Position numbers and translations under genes: made by a program. 64,000 nucleotides of DNA from an uncultured Clostridia bacterium (GTDB lineage Bacteria > Bacillota > Clostridia > TANB77 > CAG-508). The stretch spans positions 1 through 64,000 of the forward strand of contig CAKOYQ010000002.1 in the NCBI GenBank assembly GCA_934130935.1. The letters run 5' to 3'. Each line of letters opens with the position of its first letter. Position 1 is the first letter of the stretch. The notes under the pieces are model-generated. The model made no database searches. It saw only the letters and a program-made list of their open reading frames with translations, and had not been told where the DNA came from. This document shows positions 17,327 to 26,012 of this stretch, in pieces.

Positions 17327-17419
17327 ATTTACTCTCCCCCTTCATTTGCAATAATACTATTTTTTTGTGAAATTTTTATGTTCTTTTCATGAATATTTTA
17401 AGTTTACTATTATTCTTTA

Positions 17420-18571
17420 TCATCCTATATAATTCTTAAGCTCAATTATTGCTTTTGCAGAGACAATATAATCTTTTACAAAGTTAAACATATGATTAGA
17501 AATTTTTGATGTAGGTCTATCTAAATACAAATCTTTAACAATGCAAATACCTAATCCTCTATCAAATAGTTTGTTTATTCTTCTACCTATCTGAATCAAA
17601 TTAGCATCTTTCATTTTTCTATATTTTTTTTCCGCTTCTATGTGTCTTTCATTCAATTCTTCTATAAATTCATTAAAACTATATTCTCTGTATCTATACA
17701 TTTTATACATTTGTGCAGCATATTCTAGTCCATAGATAGTCTGTAAATTAAAAATTTCTAACATTTTTGAAAATTCTTCTGGTTTAAAATAATATATATG
17801 ACCCTGTAGTTTATTAAAGCTTCTCATTGTATCTAAATACCCCAGTTTTATATTGTTATTTATTCTTTCATGGTTGAATTCAAATGTTCCACCTAAATCC
17901 TCAGATGGTGACACAACTTTTACATACAAATCTTTGCTCAATGATTTTTTACTAAATCCTACACCTGCTATATCTATAATTATTATGTTTTTATATCCTT
18001 TTTCTATTAATAAATTTGATGGACTATTATCATATAACCCTCCGTCAAAATATTCTTCACCATTTATAATTTGTGGTTTAAATATCGGAAAGCATGAACT
18101 AGCAAGCAAATAATCTTCCATCTGTTCCTTCGGAATCTCATTTTTAAAGACTTTCAAAGGTGCTTTATTTCTTACAGAATATGTAACTAGACCAAAATCT
18201 ATCTTTGAATTATATATTTTATCCATATTGATATATTTTCTTATCATTTCTCTTAATGGTGTATTATCTATTCCCTTTTGTTTGGTATAATCTGCTGCTA
18301 AATTAAAAATATTAGATAAATTAAATATGTTTTTATCTGCATTTACACCTTCTACTTTCATTATATTGTCTATTTTTATATTTTCATACATTTTTACCAT
18401 TGTCATAAAATCATCTTGTAAAAATAATGCTCCATTTAATGCTCCTATAGATGTTCCAACAATAGCTTTTATATTAATTCCAATTTCGCATAATGCTTTC
18501 CAAGCCCCTACTTGATATGCTCCTTTTGTTCCTCCACCAGCTAATACTAATCCATATTCCTTTTCTTCCAT
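17420..18571 (-). CDS. Patatin-like phospholipase
   Basis: Ser-Asp dyad lipid acyl hydrolase. The oxyanion hole is LVLAGGGTKGAYQVG near the N-terminus, the nucleophile elbow is the Ser in VGTSIGALNGALF, and the catalytic Asp is in FDGGLYDNSPSNLL. The patatin core takes about residues 1-210. The C-terminal 170 residues are helical and charged, without a visible membrane segment, so the enzyme is probably cytosolic or peripheral. Substrate unknown. Monocistronic. Confidence 0.92.
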   Translation of the reverse strand: MEEKEYGLVLAGGGTKGAYQVGAWKALCEIGINIKAIVGTSIGALNGALFLQDDFMTMVKMYENIKIDNIMKVEGVNADKNIFNLSNIFNLAADYTKQKGIDNTPLREMIRKYINMDKIYNSKIDFGLVTYSVRNKAPLKVFKNEIPKEQMEDYLLASSCFPIFKPQIINGEEYFDGGLYDNSPSNLLIEKGYKNIIIIDIAGVGFSKKSLSKDLYVKVVSPSEDLGGTFEFNHERINNNIKLGYLDTMRSFNKLQGHIYYFKPEEFSKMLEIFNLQTIYGLEYAAQMYKMYRYREYSFNEFIEELNERHIEAEKKYRKMKDANLIQIGRRINKLFDRGLGICIVKDLYLDRPTSKISNHMFNFVKDYIVSAKAIIELKNYIG

Positions 18572-18681
18572 AATATTAATATTCCTTTCTTACTTTTAGA
18601 ATATTATATATCTATTGATTATTTTTTTCAATAAATAACAAATATCTTTTTATTTTCATACAATATATTGTGGTGATTATT

Positions 18682-19173
18682 ATGAATACTAGAGCTTATA
18701 ATCGAACTTCTGCAATCATTTATGCAAAAAAGTGGTCTTTGTCCAGAAATCCAAGATATTATAATTTTGATGATATTGGTGGAGACTGCACTAATTTTAT
18801 ATCTCAATGTTTATTTGCTGGCAGTAACAAAATGAATAATAATTATGAACATGGTTGGTATTACAATAGTGGGTATGATAAATCTCCATCATGGAGTGGT
18901 GTAGAATTTTTATACAAATTTTTAACCAAGAATAAATCTTATGGGCCTCGTGGTAAAATAGCCTCTCAATATGAAATAGAGCCTGGGGATATTGCTCAAC
19001 TTTCTTTTGATGGAAAAACTTTTAAACACAGTTTATTCATAATTGATGTTGCTGGAACTTCTTTAAACAATATATCTATTGCTACACATACTTACGATGC
19101 TTTAGGGAAAGAAATTGGTGAATATGATTTTTCGAATATTAGATTTATACATATTGAAAATGTAGGCTTTTAA
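18682..19173 (+). CDS. Amidase_6-domain protein (putative papain-like amidase)
   Basis: A 163-residue stand-alone Amidase_6 (PF12671-type) domain. YNRTSAIIYAKKWSLSRNPR marks the N-terminus, GGDCTNFISQCLFAG carries the catalytic Cys, and the His is probably in FKHSLFIIDV. Related domains end Firmicute wall or spore proteins. No signal peptide is seen. ATG at 18682 follows GTGGTGA; a GTG 12 bases upstream is possible. Monocistronic with its own terminator; probably involved in peptidoglycan or spore-envelope processing, which is inference. Confidence 0.85.
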   Translation: MNTRAYNRTSAIIYAKKWSLSRNPRYYNFDDIGGDCTNFISQCLFAGSNKMNNNYEHGWYYNSGYDKSPSWSGVEFLYKFLTKNKSYGPRGKIASQYEIEPGDIAQLSFDGKTFKHSLFIIDVAGTSLNNISIATHTYDALGKEIGEYDFSNIRFIHIENVGF

Positions 19174-19203
19174 CATTTCAAAATGTATTATACTTCTTTC
19201 ATT

Positions 19204-19241
19204 AAAAAGAGACCCTATAATTAAATACAGGTCTCTTTTAT
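19204..19241. terminator. Bidirectional terminator
   Basis: AAAAGAGACC and GGTCTCTTTT form a 10-bp stem with T runs on both strands, between the convergent amidase and dehydrogenase genes. Confidence 0.88.
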
Positions 19242-19242
19242 T

Positions 19243-20319
19243 TTAATTAACATATTCATTTAATGGTTTAACTTTATAATTTAATTCGCCAAATTCGCAA
19301 GTTGGAACATATCCTGCTTTTGAATTAATTACATCTGGTATTCTATTTACTACAGATGCACAAGTTAACTCAACAGTAGCTGGCTTTGCTACTACTATTG
19401 TAGTATCTGGTTCTCCATATACAGTCCATTCGTTTTTGTCAAACTCATCTGGTGCATATACTTTTCCGATACATTCACTTTCTATTGTTATTCCCTCTTC
19501 TGTTTCTGTTGTAACAACTGCACTCATTCCTGTTGCGTCTCCTGCTTTCACTGTCATCCCTAGTGTTGATGAATATAAATCCTCTTTATATGTTTGTGGC
19601 ACACATTTTTGTCTTTGTGATTTAACTGTCAACCCTAATTTTTCACATAGCCATCCATTTACATTCCACATATATGATGGTAAATATTCTCCACTATCTA
19701 TTATCTTTTGTCTTTCTTCATCACTTATTCTGTCAACTGATGCTACTTCTTTATCAAAATCCTCTAAAGATAGACCTGCCCCGTGTGCTTTTGCTAATGC
19801 TATACCATATTCTTCTACATTATAGCTTGAACTTCCTTTTATTTTTGTTATTTTTTGTGTTGATCCTGCTATTGAAGAAATTAATTGTCCCCAATATATA
19901 TCTTGATATCCACTTCCAGTAATTGTACAATTATTTTTCTTAGCTAATTCATCAATTCTATTGGTTATGCTAGGATTTGAATTTTCTGGGTAAAATGCTT
20001 CTTCACATGTTGTAATAGCATTTATTCCAAGTTCAGCACATAATAATAATGCATCTTCTACATCTTTTATTAAGCTCATTGTTGTAACAATTACAATATC
20101 TGGTTTGACTTGTTGTAACATTTCTTTTGCATTTTCTACACTTATTACATTTACACCTTTATTTTCTGTTCCTAATATCTCTCCTATGTCTTTTCCTATT
20201 ACATTTGGATTAATATCTACAGCTCCTACTATTTCTGCTCCTTTTTCGTACACATATCTCATTGTATATAAACTCATCTTGCCTACTCCATATTGTACTA
20301 CTTTTACTTTTCTTTCCAT
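19243..20319 (-). CDS. 2,4-diaminopentanoate dehydrogenase-like / DapB-like oxidoreductase
   Basis: NAD(P)-binding amine dehydrogenase of the dihydrodipicolinate-reductase-like family. The Rossmann fold starts VKVVQYGVGKMSLYTMRYV, and Asp in VGAVDINPNVIG binds the ribose. The middle has TGSGYQDIYWGQL and the C-terminal domain resembles that of clostridial 2,4-diaminopentanoate dehydrogenase from ornithine fermentation. At 358 residues the size fits. No other ornithine-pathway gene (ortA/B, oraE/S) is nearby, so the substrate is uncertain. Start at 20319 follows GGAGG at 5 bases. Confidence 0.85.
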   Translation of the reverse strand: MERKVKVVQYGVGKMSLYTMRYVYEKGAEIVGAVDINPNVIGKDIGEILGTENKGVNVISVENAKEMLQQVKPDIVIVTTMSLIKDVEDALLLCAELGINAITTCEEAFYPENSNPSITNRIDELAKKNNCTITGSGYQDIYWGQLISSIAGSTQKITKIKGSSSYNVEEYGIALAKAHGAGLSLEDFDKEVASVDRISDEERQKIIDSGEYLPSYMWNVNGWLCEKLGLTVKSQRQKCVPQTYKEDLYSSTLGMTVKAGDATGMSAVVTTETEEGITIESECIGKVYAPDEFDKNEWTVYGEPDTTIVVAKPATVELTCASVVNRIPDVINSKAGYVPTCEFGELNYKVKPLNEYVN

Positions 20320-20453
20320 AAAAACCTCCACTCTGCCATTTCGGCTTAAAAATTAAAAATAAAATAAAATTGCACTTTTAATTTGCATTTTATTTTCTGG
20401 GTTTATTTTATCAATATTGTTTCCAAATTTCAAGATTTTATTTTGTTTTTATA

Positions 20454-20482
20454 TTTACATTTTTATATTTTTATGATAAAAT
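20454..20482 (+). promoter_or_regulatory. Promoter of the 56-residue Lys-rich protein gene
   Basis: TTTACA (20454-20459), 17-base spacer ending in TGA, then TAAAAT (20477-20482); the TG gives an extended -10. The ATG lies 28 bases downstream. Confidence 0.6.
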
Positions 20483-20510
20483 TTTTAAAAATTTATAAGG
20501 AGTGTTCTGT

Positions 20511-20681
20511 ATGGCTAATGAAGAAAAAAGTAAAAAAGATATTGAAGTTATTAGTGGCGATGGCTCTAATTTAGATATTTCTCCTGTATATGAACATATT
20601 AATGCCGCAAAACCTAAAGCAAAAAATAAAAATCCAAAGGATATTATTGTTCCTAAAAATAAAAAAATATCAAAAAAATAA
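20511..20681 (+). CDS. Small Lys-rich protein of unknown function (56 residues)
   Basis: ATG at 20511, preceded by AAGGAGTG. Translates to a highly charged peptide beginning MANEEKSKKDIEVISGDGSN, with a conserved-looking core LDISPVYEHINAAKP and a Lys/Asn-rich tail ending KKISKK. No membrane segment or cysteine. It has its own promoter and a strong terminator, which together support a real gene. Function unknown; the tail could bind nucleic acid. Confidence 0.75.
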   Translation: MANEEKSKKDIEVISGDGSNLDISPVYEHINAAKPKAKNKNPKDIIVPKNKKISKK

Positions 20682-20715
20682 TATTTTTTATCTTGTTGCA
20701 TTAAAATCGCATTAT

Positions 20716-20760
20716 AAAAACCGTAGAATTGTTGATGTTTCAATGTTTCTACGGTTTTTA
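20716..20760 (+). terminator. Terminator after the small Lys-rich gene
   Basis: AAAACCGTAGAA and TTTCTACGGTTTTT form a long stem ending in a T run, 35 bases past the stop codon. It also faces the end of the tRNA-Tyr transcript. Confidence 0.85.
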
Positions 20761-20762
20761 TA

Positions 20763-20848
20763 TGGTGGACAGGGAAGGATTCGAACCTTCGTACTCGTAT
20801 GAGAACAGATTTACAGTCTGCCGCCTTTAGCCACTCGGCCACCTGTCC
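20763..20848 (-). tRNA. tRNA-Tyr (anticodon GTA)
   Basis: Reverse complement starts GGACAGG and ends CCTGTCC-A-CCA, with CCA encoded (20765-20763). The anticodon stem CAGA/TCTG encloses CTGTAAA, giving GTA. A long variable arm is present, as usual for bacterial tRNA-Tyr. Eighty-six nucleotides. Confidence 0.97.
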
Positions 20849-20878
20849 AAATTTTTTATTACCAAAGTAATAAAAAAA

Positions 20879-20955
20879 TGGTGCTCCCACTAGGACTTGA
20901 ACCTAGGACCTACCGGTTATGAGCCGGTTGCTCTAACCAACTGAGCTATAGGAGC
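20879..20955 (-). tRNA. tRNA-Met (anticodon CAT)
   Basis: Acceptor GCTCCTA/TGGGAGC, discriminator A, encoded CCA (20881-20879). Anticodon stem ACCGG/CCGGT closes the loop CTCATAA, giving CAT. It is not the initiator type, as the first base pair is closed and the anticodon stem lacks the three G-C pairs. It could also be tRNA-Ile2 with lysidine; elongator Met is the more likely reading. Co-transcribed with tRNA-Tyr, 30 bases apart. Confidence 0.93.
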
Positions 20956-20981
20956 ATATTCCATTGCTTAACGCATTTTCA

Positions 20982-21010
20982 AGTATAACTTATTTTGAAT
21001 GAATTGTCAA
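20982..21010 (-). promoter_or_regulatory. Sigma-A promoter of the tRNA-Met/tRNA-Tyr unit
   Basis: Minus strand TTGACA (21010-21005), 17-base spacer, TATACT (20987-20982), 27 bases upstream of the tRNA-Met 5' end. Confidence 0.85.
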
Positions 21011-21116
21011 TACTTTTTTAAAATTTTTTTATTTATTTAATTTTTTCTACTAAATTCAACACATCTTTTATTTTTCGTCATATTATGTAATATATAAATT
21101 AAAAAGGAGGATTAAT

Positions 21117-21479
21117 ATGTTTACTCGTAGATATAAAAAATGTTATTGTATGAATAATAACACTAATTGTGCTAATAACAATGTGATTGAAGACAAATGT
21201 GACGACGTCTGCCCATGTAACTTCGAAGAATGTAATACAGATCAATGTGAATGTGGATTTGATGAAGAGTATGAAATGGGAGTATTTCCAGAAACTCCTA
21301 TGCTTGCCCAAAGTTATGTTCCTTGGCAGTTTATGGATAAAACTTTTAAACCTTGTGTAGGGTTAAAGATGGGTACAATATTTCCAGAATTAGTAAGCCC
21401 ATATATGCCTTGTCAATCAATGAGAGTTAACGAATTTTTAGAAGCAACAAATACTATTGGAGAGGGGTGTAATAAATGA
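21117..21479 (+). CDS. cotJA: Spore coat protein CotJA with Cys-rich N-terminal extension
   Basis: First gene of the cotJABC operon, inner spore-coat components made in the mother cell. The C-terminal part is the CotJA core (PMLAQSYVPWQFMDKTF, GLKMGTIFPELVSPYMPCQS). The 120-residue protein is longer than B. subtilis CotJA (about 80) because of an N-terminal arm rich in Cys, Asn and acidic residues (CPCNFEECNTDQCECGFDEE). That arm may bind metal or form disulfides in the coat. AAGGAGG precedes the ATG. Overlaps cotJB by four bases (ATGA). Confidence 0.93.
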   Translation: MFTRRYKKCYCMNNNTNCANNNVIEDKCDDVCPCNFEECNTDQCECGFDEEYEMGVFPETPMLAQSYVPWQFMDKTFKPCVGLKMGTIFPELVSPYMPCQSMRVNEFLEATNTIGEGCNK

Positions 21480-21856
21480 TAGAAAATGAAAATAGAAACT
21501 GTAATTGTATGAGCAACTCCACATCACAAATAAATACTAATATAAATTATCCAATGCAAAATTCAATTAATAATAGTAACATGTCAACATGTGGATGTGG
21601 TGAATCTAACCAAACTAGAGAAAATATGCTAGAAAAAATCAAATGTTTAAATTTTGCTATAATTGAATTAGGCCTATATTTAGATACACATCCTAATGAT
21701 GAAAAAGCACTTTGCTTACACAGAAAATATTGTAAAGAATATAGAGAATTAACCGATAAATATCAAAAAGTTTATGGTCCTTTAACAATACAATTTCCAT
21801 GTAATAAATGGAGATGGCTCGAGCAACCATGGCCTTGGGAAGGAGGAAATTTTTAA
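21476..21856 (+). CDS. cotJB: Spore coat protein CotJB
   Basis: Second gene of the operon. The CotJB core is CLNFAIIELGLYLDTHP, ALCLHRKYCKEYRELTDKYQ and YGPLT, ending with WRWLEQPWPWEGGNF, the Trp/Pro-rich tail typical of the family. An N-terminal extension of about 50 residues is rich in Asn and Cys (NCNCMSNSTSQIN, CGCGESN), matching the Cys-rich arm of CotJA. The TAA runs straight into the cotJC ATG. Confidence 0.93.
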   Translation: MIENENRNCNCMSNSTSQINTNINYPMQNSINNSNMSTCGCGESNQTRENMLEKIKCLNFAIIELGLYLDTHPNDEKALCLHRKYCKEYRELTDKYQKVYGPLTIQFPCNKWRWLEQPWPWEGGNF

Positions 21857-22477
21857 ATGTGGACTTATAATAAAATTTTAGAATATCCAATTAATATAAA
21901 ATGTACAGACCCTAGACTTGCTAAGGTTATTATCAGCCAATATGGTGGTCCTGACGGAGAACTTGCTGCTTCTCTTAGATACTTATCACAAAGGTTTGGC
22001 ATGCCAGATGAAAAAGCAAAAGCCATACTTAATGATATTGGCACTGAAGAACTAGCTCACTTAGAAATGGTAGGTACTATTGTTCATCAGTTAACAAAAA
22101 ACGCATCTATTGAAGAAATTGAAGCTGCTGGTTTGGGTGCATATTATACTGATCATGGTGTAGATGTATATCCACAATCTGCTGCAGGAGTACCATTTAC
22201 AGCAGCATATATAGCTTGTAAAGGCGATGCCATAGCAAATTTACAAGAAGATTTAGCAGCAGAGCAAAAAGCTCGTGCAACTTACGAAAAATTAATAGAT
22301 TTATGTAGAGATAATCCAGATGTTGTTGATCCTCTTCGTTTTCTTAGAGAAAGAGAAGTTGTACATTTCCAAAGATTTGGTGAAGCTTTAAGAGGTATTC
22401 AGGATAAATTAGCCGAAAAAAAATTCTACATGAATGATGGGTCTTGTATGAATTTAAATAATACTTGCGATTGTTAA
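21857..22477 (+). CDS. cotJC: Spore coat manganese-catalase-like protein CotJC
   Basis: Di-manganese catalase family protein of the spore coat, 206 residues. Ferritin-like helices carry metal ligands in DGELAASLRYLSQRF, GTEELAHLEMVG (E..H), and DLAAEQKARATYEKLI with REREVVHFQRFGEAL (E..H). Whether it degrades peroxide in the coat is inferred from the family. It ends CMNLNNTCDC, again Cys/Asn-rich, so all three CotJ proteins here share cysteine-rich ends. Confidence 0.96.
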   Translation: MWTYNKILEYPINIKCTDPRLAKVIISQYGGPDGELAASLRYLSQRFGMPDEKAKAILNDIGTEELAHLEMVGTIVHQLTKNASIEEIEAAGLGAYYTDHGVDVYPQSAAGVPFTAAYIACKGDAIANLQEDLAAEQKARATYEKLIDLCRDNPDVVDPLRFLREREVVHFQRFGEALRGIQDKLAEKKFYMNDGSCMNLNNTCDC

Positions 22478-22490
22478 TATTAATCGAATG

Positions 22491-22529
22491 GAAAATCCCC
22501 TAACATTCTTTACCTGTTAGGGATTTTTC
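22491..22529. terminator. Terminator between cotJC and the exporter operon
   Basis: AAAATCCCCTAAC pairs with GTTAGGGATTTTT; T runs on both strands, between convergent transcripts. Confidence 0.9.
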
Positions 22530-22540
22530 TATATGTAATT

Positions 22541-24145
22541 CTAAACATTTAAGTTTTGATATTCTTTTGGCCCTTTTTTCATTAAAATCGTATATAAAAT
22601 ACCTGATATCACAACAAGTAATAATATGTGCAATGTCATTAAAATATTAATATCTATATATTTATTCAAAAAGACAAATCCAATAAGACTTAAGAAAAAT
22701 ATTCCAAAACCAATAAAAACGGAAATCATAGAGCTCATACTTTGTTTTACTATTTCTGTGTCACTACTAGCATTTAATTTAGGATATTTTAAATTAGCAA
22801 GTAATCCTATAACTGCTGATAAGAATATCGTACTAAATGTAAGTGTTATTATTTGTATAAAATATGCTAAACTTACCCCAACCTTAATTATAAATAGTAT
22901 TTCAGAAATCAAAAAAAATGGTAATTCTATAATATAACAATATAGTATTTTCGAATTCAATATAGTTCTGTAACTTATTGGCAATGTTTTGGTTATATTT
23001 ATTGTTTTTCCTTCAAGTGAAATGCTAGAAGATGTTATAGAAGTAAACACTCCAACAAATAATATTAACCCATAAAACAGCATCTCTAAAGATATAGTAT
23101 TTGTCATTCCATAACCAGATAATAAAGACACTAGCATTTGTTTTCCTTTAAAACATAAAATTATTGTTAACATTATAATAAGTATTAATCCAAATGATGA
23201 ATTAAACATATACACAGTTGAAGATAAATACCTTTTGATTTCTTTTCTCACTAGAGAAATAATTGGTATTCTAATTTTTATAGTTTCCCCTTTATTTTTC
23301 CCTTTAATAGTTGTATTTTGACCAATTAAATTTGATATTATATTAAAATAATATTTTTGTCCTATTAATACAAATATTATAAAAGGAATCAAATTAATTG
23401 CTAATAATTTTATAAAAATCGTTATATCAAACTTGTTAATTAGACTAATATATGCTCCTATTGGATAATATATTTTTGTTAAGGCTTCATTTATATTTGT
23501 TGCATTTGAGACTATCTTTTGTAAAAAAGAGTTTAAGTTTATACTCACAAAAAATACACCCATAAAAACAATACTAGAAAGTATAGTCTGTACTACTTTT
23601 TTAGCTTTAAATTTACTTGAAATCATTTTTACAATGTATCCCAAAAAACATGCTACAACCGTAGGTATAATTGGTACTAATAATGTCATAATAATTGATA
23701 TTAAATAGAATTCTACATTTGGATGCTCAAAGTAAATATATATCACAAATGCTGGCAATATAAACATTAAGTTATAAATATATTCAAACAAAATAAGTTT
23801 AAATACCCTTACAAATAGTATTGTGCTTCTTCTTATTGGAAGTGAAAATAACATGTCATTATCTTTTGCTTCAAATAGTATTCCTTGTGATTTATATATT
23901 CCTTCTATAAATGTTAACATAGTTACAACAGCCATAAACATGCTAAGCATAATATATGTAAGATTCATAGGAGTCAAAACCTCTGCTATCAAGTACGCAT
24001 AATACCCAATAGATATACTTACAATTACAAATAATAGTAGAGGAAGACTAACTTTTTTTAATTTACTTGCATTTTTTCCAACAGAATATTTAAACATATT
24101 CATATCTTGAGATAACACTGCTTTTAATAATGATATCAATTTCAT
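22541..24145 (-). CDS. ABC-2-type exporter permease (534 residues)
   Basis: Large polytopic protein with about twelve hydrophobic segments, first at residues 30-50, as in the putative ABC-exporter permeases encoded next to a single ATPase gene. Polar landmarks are LFEAKDNDMLFSLPIRRSTI in the first cytoplasmic loop and SLEGKTINITKTLPISYRTI in the middle, the paired coupling segments of this family. It follows the ATPase gene at 24148 by 2 bases, so the two form one transporter. Substrate unknown. Last gene of a five-gene operon. Confidence 0.88.
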   Translation of the reverse strand: MKLISLLKAVLSQDMNMFKYSVGKNASKLKKVSLPLLLFVIVSISIGYYAYLIAEVLTPMNLTYIMLSMFMAVVTMLTFIEGIYKSQGILFEAKDNDMLFSLPIRRSTILFVRVFKLILFEYIYNLMFILPAFVIYIYFEHPNVEFYLISIIMTLLVPIIPTVVACFLGYIVKMISSKFKAKKVVQTILSSIVFMGVFFVSINLNSFLQKIVSNATNINEALTKIYYPIGAYISLINKFDITIFIKLLAINLIPFIIFVLIGQKYYFNIISNLIGQNTTIKGKNKGETIKIRIPIISLVRKEIKRYLSSTVYMFNSSFGLILIIMLTIILCFKGKQMLVSLLSGYGMTNTISLEMLFYGLILFVGVFTSITSSSISLEGKTINITKTLPISYRTILNSKILYCYIIELPFFLISEILFIIKVGVSLAYFIQIITLTFSTIFLSAVIGLLANLKYPKLNASSDTEIVKQSMSSMISVFIGFGIFFLSLIGFVFLNKYIDINILMTLHILLLVVISGILYTILMKKGPKEYQNLNV

Positions 24146-24147
24146 AA

Positions 24148-24855
24148 CTATTCTCCTAACTCAAGAAATACTTGTTCTAGCGATTCATCCCCTTTAACGT
24201 CCTTCATATTCCCTGTTTTTACAATTTTACCGTTTTTTATAATAGCTACCCTGTCACATAACTTTTCTGCAACATCTAAAATATGTGTTGAAAAAAGAAC
24301 TGTTTTCCCCTCTTTTGCCATTTGCTTCATGAGTTCTTTCATATCATAAACTGCTTTTGGATCAAGCCCTACAAATGGCTCATCCATTATTAGTACTTTA
24401 GGGTTATGTGACAGTGCAGATATTAATGCAACTTTTTGTTTCATACCATGTGAAAAACTAGAAATATCATTATTCAAATTGTTTTCAATTTCAAACATTT
24501 TAGAATACTTAGCTATGTTCTCTCTTCTTGTAATTAATGGTGTATTATACATATCACATATAAAGTTAATAAAATCAATGGCTTTCATATTTTCATAAAG
24601 GTCAGGGTTATCTGGTACATATGCAATATCTTTTTTACACTCTATAGGAGATTCTTTTGTTGATTTTCCATTTATTAAAATTTCTCCACTTTCAAAATCT
24701 AATATTCCAACAATCAATTTAATCATTGTTGTTTTTCCAGCTCCATTATGTCCAATAAAGGCAAAAATCTCTCCATCATTAACATTAAATGTAATATTTT
24801 CTAAAGTCTTTTTGGTTCCATTATATGTTTTACTAACATTCTTTATTTCTATCAT
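24148..24855 (-). CDS. ABC transporter ATP-binding protein (second in operon)
   Basis: Nucleotide-binding subunit of 235 residues. Walker A GHNGAGKTT, Q-loop in IAYVPDNPDLYENM, signature FSHGMKQKVALI (FSHGM instead of LSGGQ), Walker B VLIMDEPFVGLDP and H-loop in LFSTHILDV. The FSHGM form is common in DrrA/CcmA-like exporters. It overlaps the upstream permease gene by 4 bases (ATGA) and pairs with the 534-residue permease just downstream. Confidence 0.93.
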   Translation of the reverse strand: MIEIKNVSKTYNGTKKTLENITFNVNDGEIFAFIGHNGAGKTTMIKLIVGILDFESGEILINGKSTKESPIECKKDIAYVPDNPDLYENMKAIDFINFICDMYNTPLITRRENIAKYSKMFEIENNLNNDISSFSHGMKQKVALISALSHNPKVLIMDEPFVGLDPKAVYDMKELMKQMAKEGKTVLFSTHILDVAEKLCDRVAIIKNGKIVKTGNMKDVKGDESLEQVFLELGE

Positions 24856-26012
24856 AACATTTTCTCCTCTTTAAAGTTTATTTTTTTAGTTATATAATTT
24901 GTTAATACAATAAATGCCAAACTATATGCAATAATAATACCTCCATTAATCAATAATCCTTTTATATTCTCAAAATTAAATATTTCTATTGTTTTTATAC
25001 TTTCATTATTTAATACAAAATAATATGTTGGAAAAATGTGTGCTATTTTTATTGCATATTCAGGCATATATTCAAATGGTACAAAACATCCACACAAAAA
25101 TGATGAACCAAGTGCCACAACATTTACTATGCCTCCAATAGCATTTTTATTTTGAGTAATATTCCCTATTAAAAAACCTATAGTTAAACTGCATATTGCA
25201 AATGCGAAAGAATTTGCAATATATGCTAGACCATTTGAACTTATCATAAAGTCTTTAAATAATATTACGCTTAAAATCACATATAATATCCACATTACAA
25301 ATATCACAATAGCATTTGTTAATAATACAATTCTGTTATATTTTTTATAATTAAAACTACTTATAATAGTTCTCTTTCTTACATTTTCTTCTTTCAGACT
25401 TGATAAAATCATACTAATGCAATATACACATCCTGCTAAAAAGGCATAATTTAAAAAGTTAAAATACCTAGTTATACTACTTAACTCTGATGTGTCTAAT
25501 GTTGTTTTTAATTCCACTTTTGTTTCTGTTTCTAATACATTATTTACTTTGCTTATTAGTTCATCTCCTCTATAATAGTCTTTATACATAAGTAACATTT
25601 TCATGTATTTCTCTACAAGCATCTCACTATATGATGAGTATTCATCACCACTGGATTTATATTCTAAAGTAGGATTTTTATCATTTAATAAATCATTACC
25701 AAAATTTTCGGGTATATATATCACAAAATTCACGTCTCTATAGAAAATTGCATCATTTATTTTTTCTTCGTCATTTGTGTCTATATCTTTTATTTCTGAA
25801 TGTTTGTTTATGTAGTTTACAAAATTTGTTGTAATATCATTACTCTCATCTTTGTTTACAATTAAGATATCTGGTTTTGATTCTTCAAAATTGCTTATAT
25901 TATTTCCAGATTTTTGATTAATTGTTGTTATGGAAATCAACATTACAGTATATAAAATTAACATTCCTTTTAATTTATTTAATATTTTTAAAATTGTTTT
26001 AAATACTGTCAT
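24852..26012 (-). CDS. ABC-2 membrane permease
   Basis: A 386-residue permease of the ABC-2 membrane_3 type. One N-terminal membrane segment (about residues 15-30) precedes a large external domain of about 150 residues (DILIVNKDESNDITTNFVNY; DVNFVIYIPENFGNDLL). Five further segments follow from about residue 190, with the conserved SFLCGCFVPFEYMPEY before the last pair. Overlaps the permease gene upstream by 14 bases. It probably forms a heterodimer with that permease, powered by the first ATPase of the operon. Confidence 0.9.
   Translation of the reverse strand: MTVFKTILKILNKLKGMLILYTVMLISITTINQKSGNNISNFEESKPDILIVNKDESNDITTNFVNYINKHSEIKDIDTNDEEKINDAIFYRDVNFVIYIPENFGNDLLNDKNPTLEYKSSGDEYSSYSEMLVEKYMKMLLMYKDYYRGDELISKVNNVLETETKVELKTTLDTSELSSITRYFNFLNYAFLAGCVYCISMILSSLKEENVRKRTIISSFNYKKYNRIVLLTNAIVIFVMWILYVILSVILFKDFMISSNGLAYIANSFAFAICSLTIGFLIGNITQNKNAIGGIVNVVALGSSFLCGCFVPFEYMPEYAIKIAHIFPTYYFVLNNESIKTIEIFNFENIKGLLINGGIIIAYSLAFIVLTNYITKKINFKEEKML

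Noticed and set aside
20471..20890. A 139-codon minus-strand open frame
   Set aside because: It runs through tRNA-Tyr and antisense to the small Lys-rich gene; no ribosome-binding site.
21070..21110. Possible sigma-E or sigma-K promoter upstream of cotJA (GTCATATTATG)
   Set aside because: Neither the -10/-35 spacing for sigma-E nor the AC-N16-CATAnnnTA pattern for sigma-K fits; a promoter is expected but I cannot place it.
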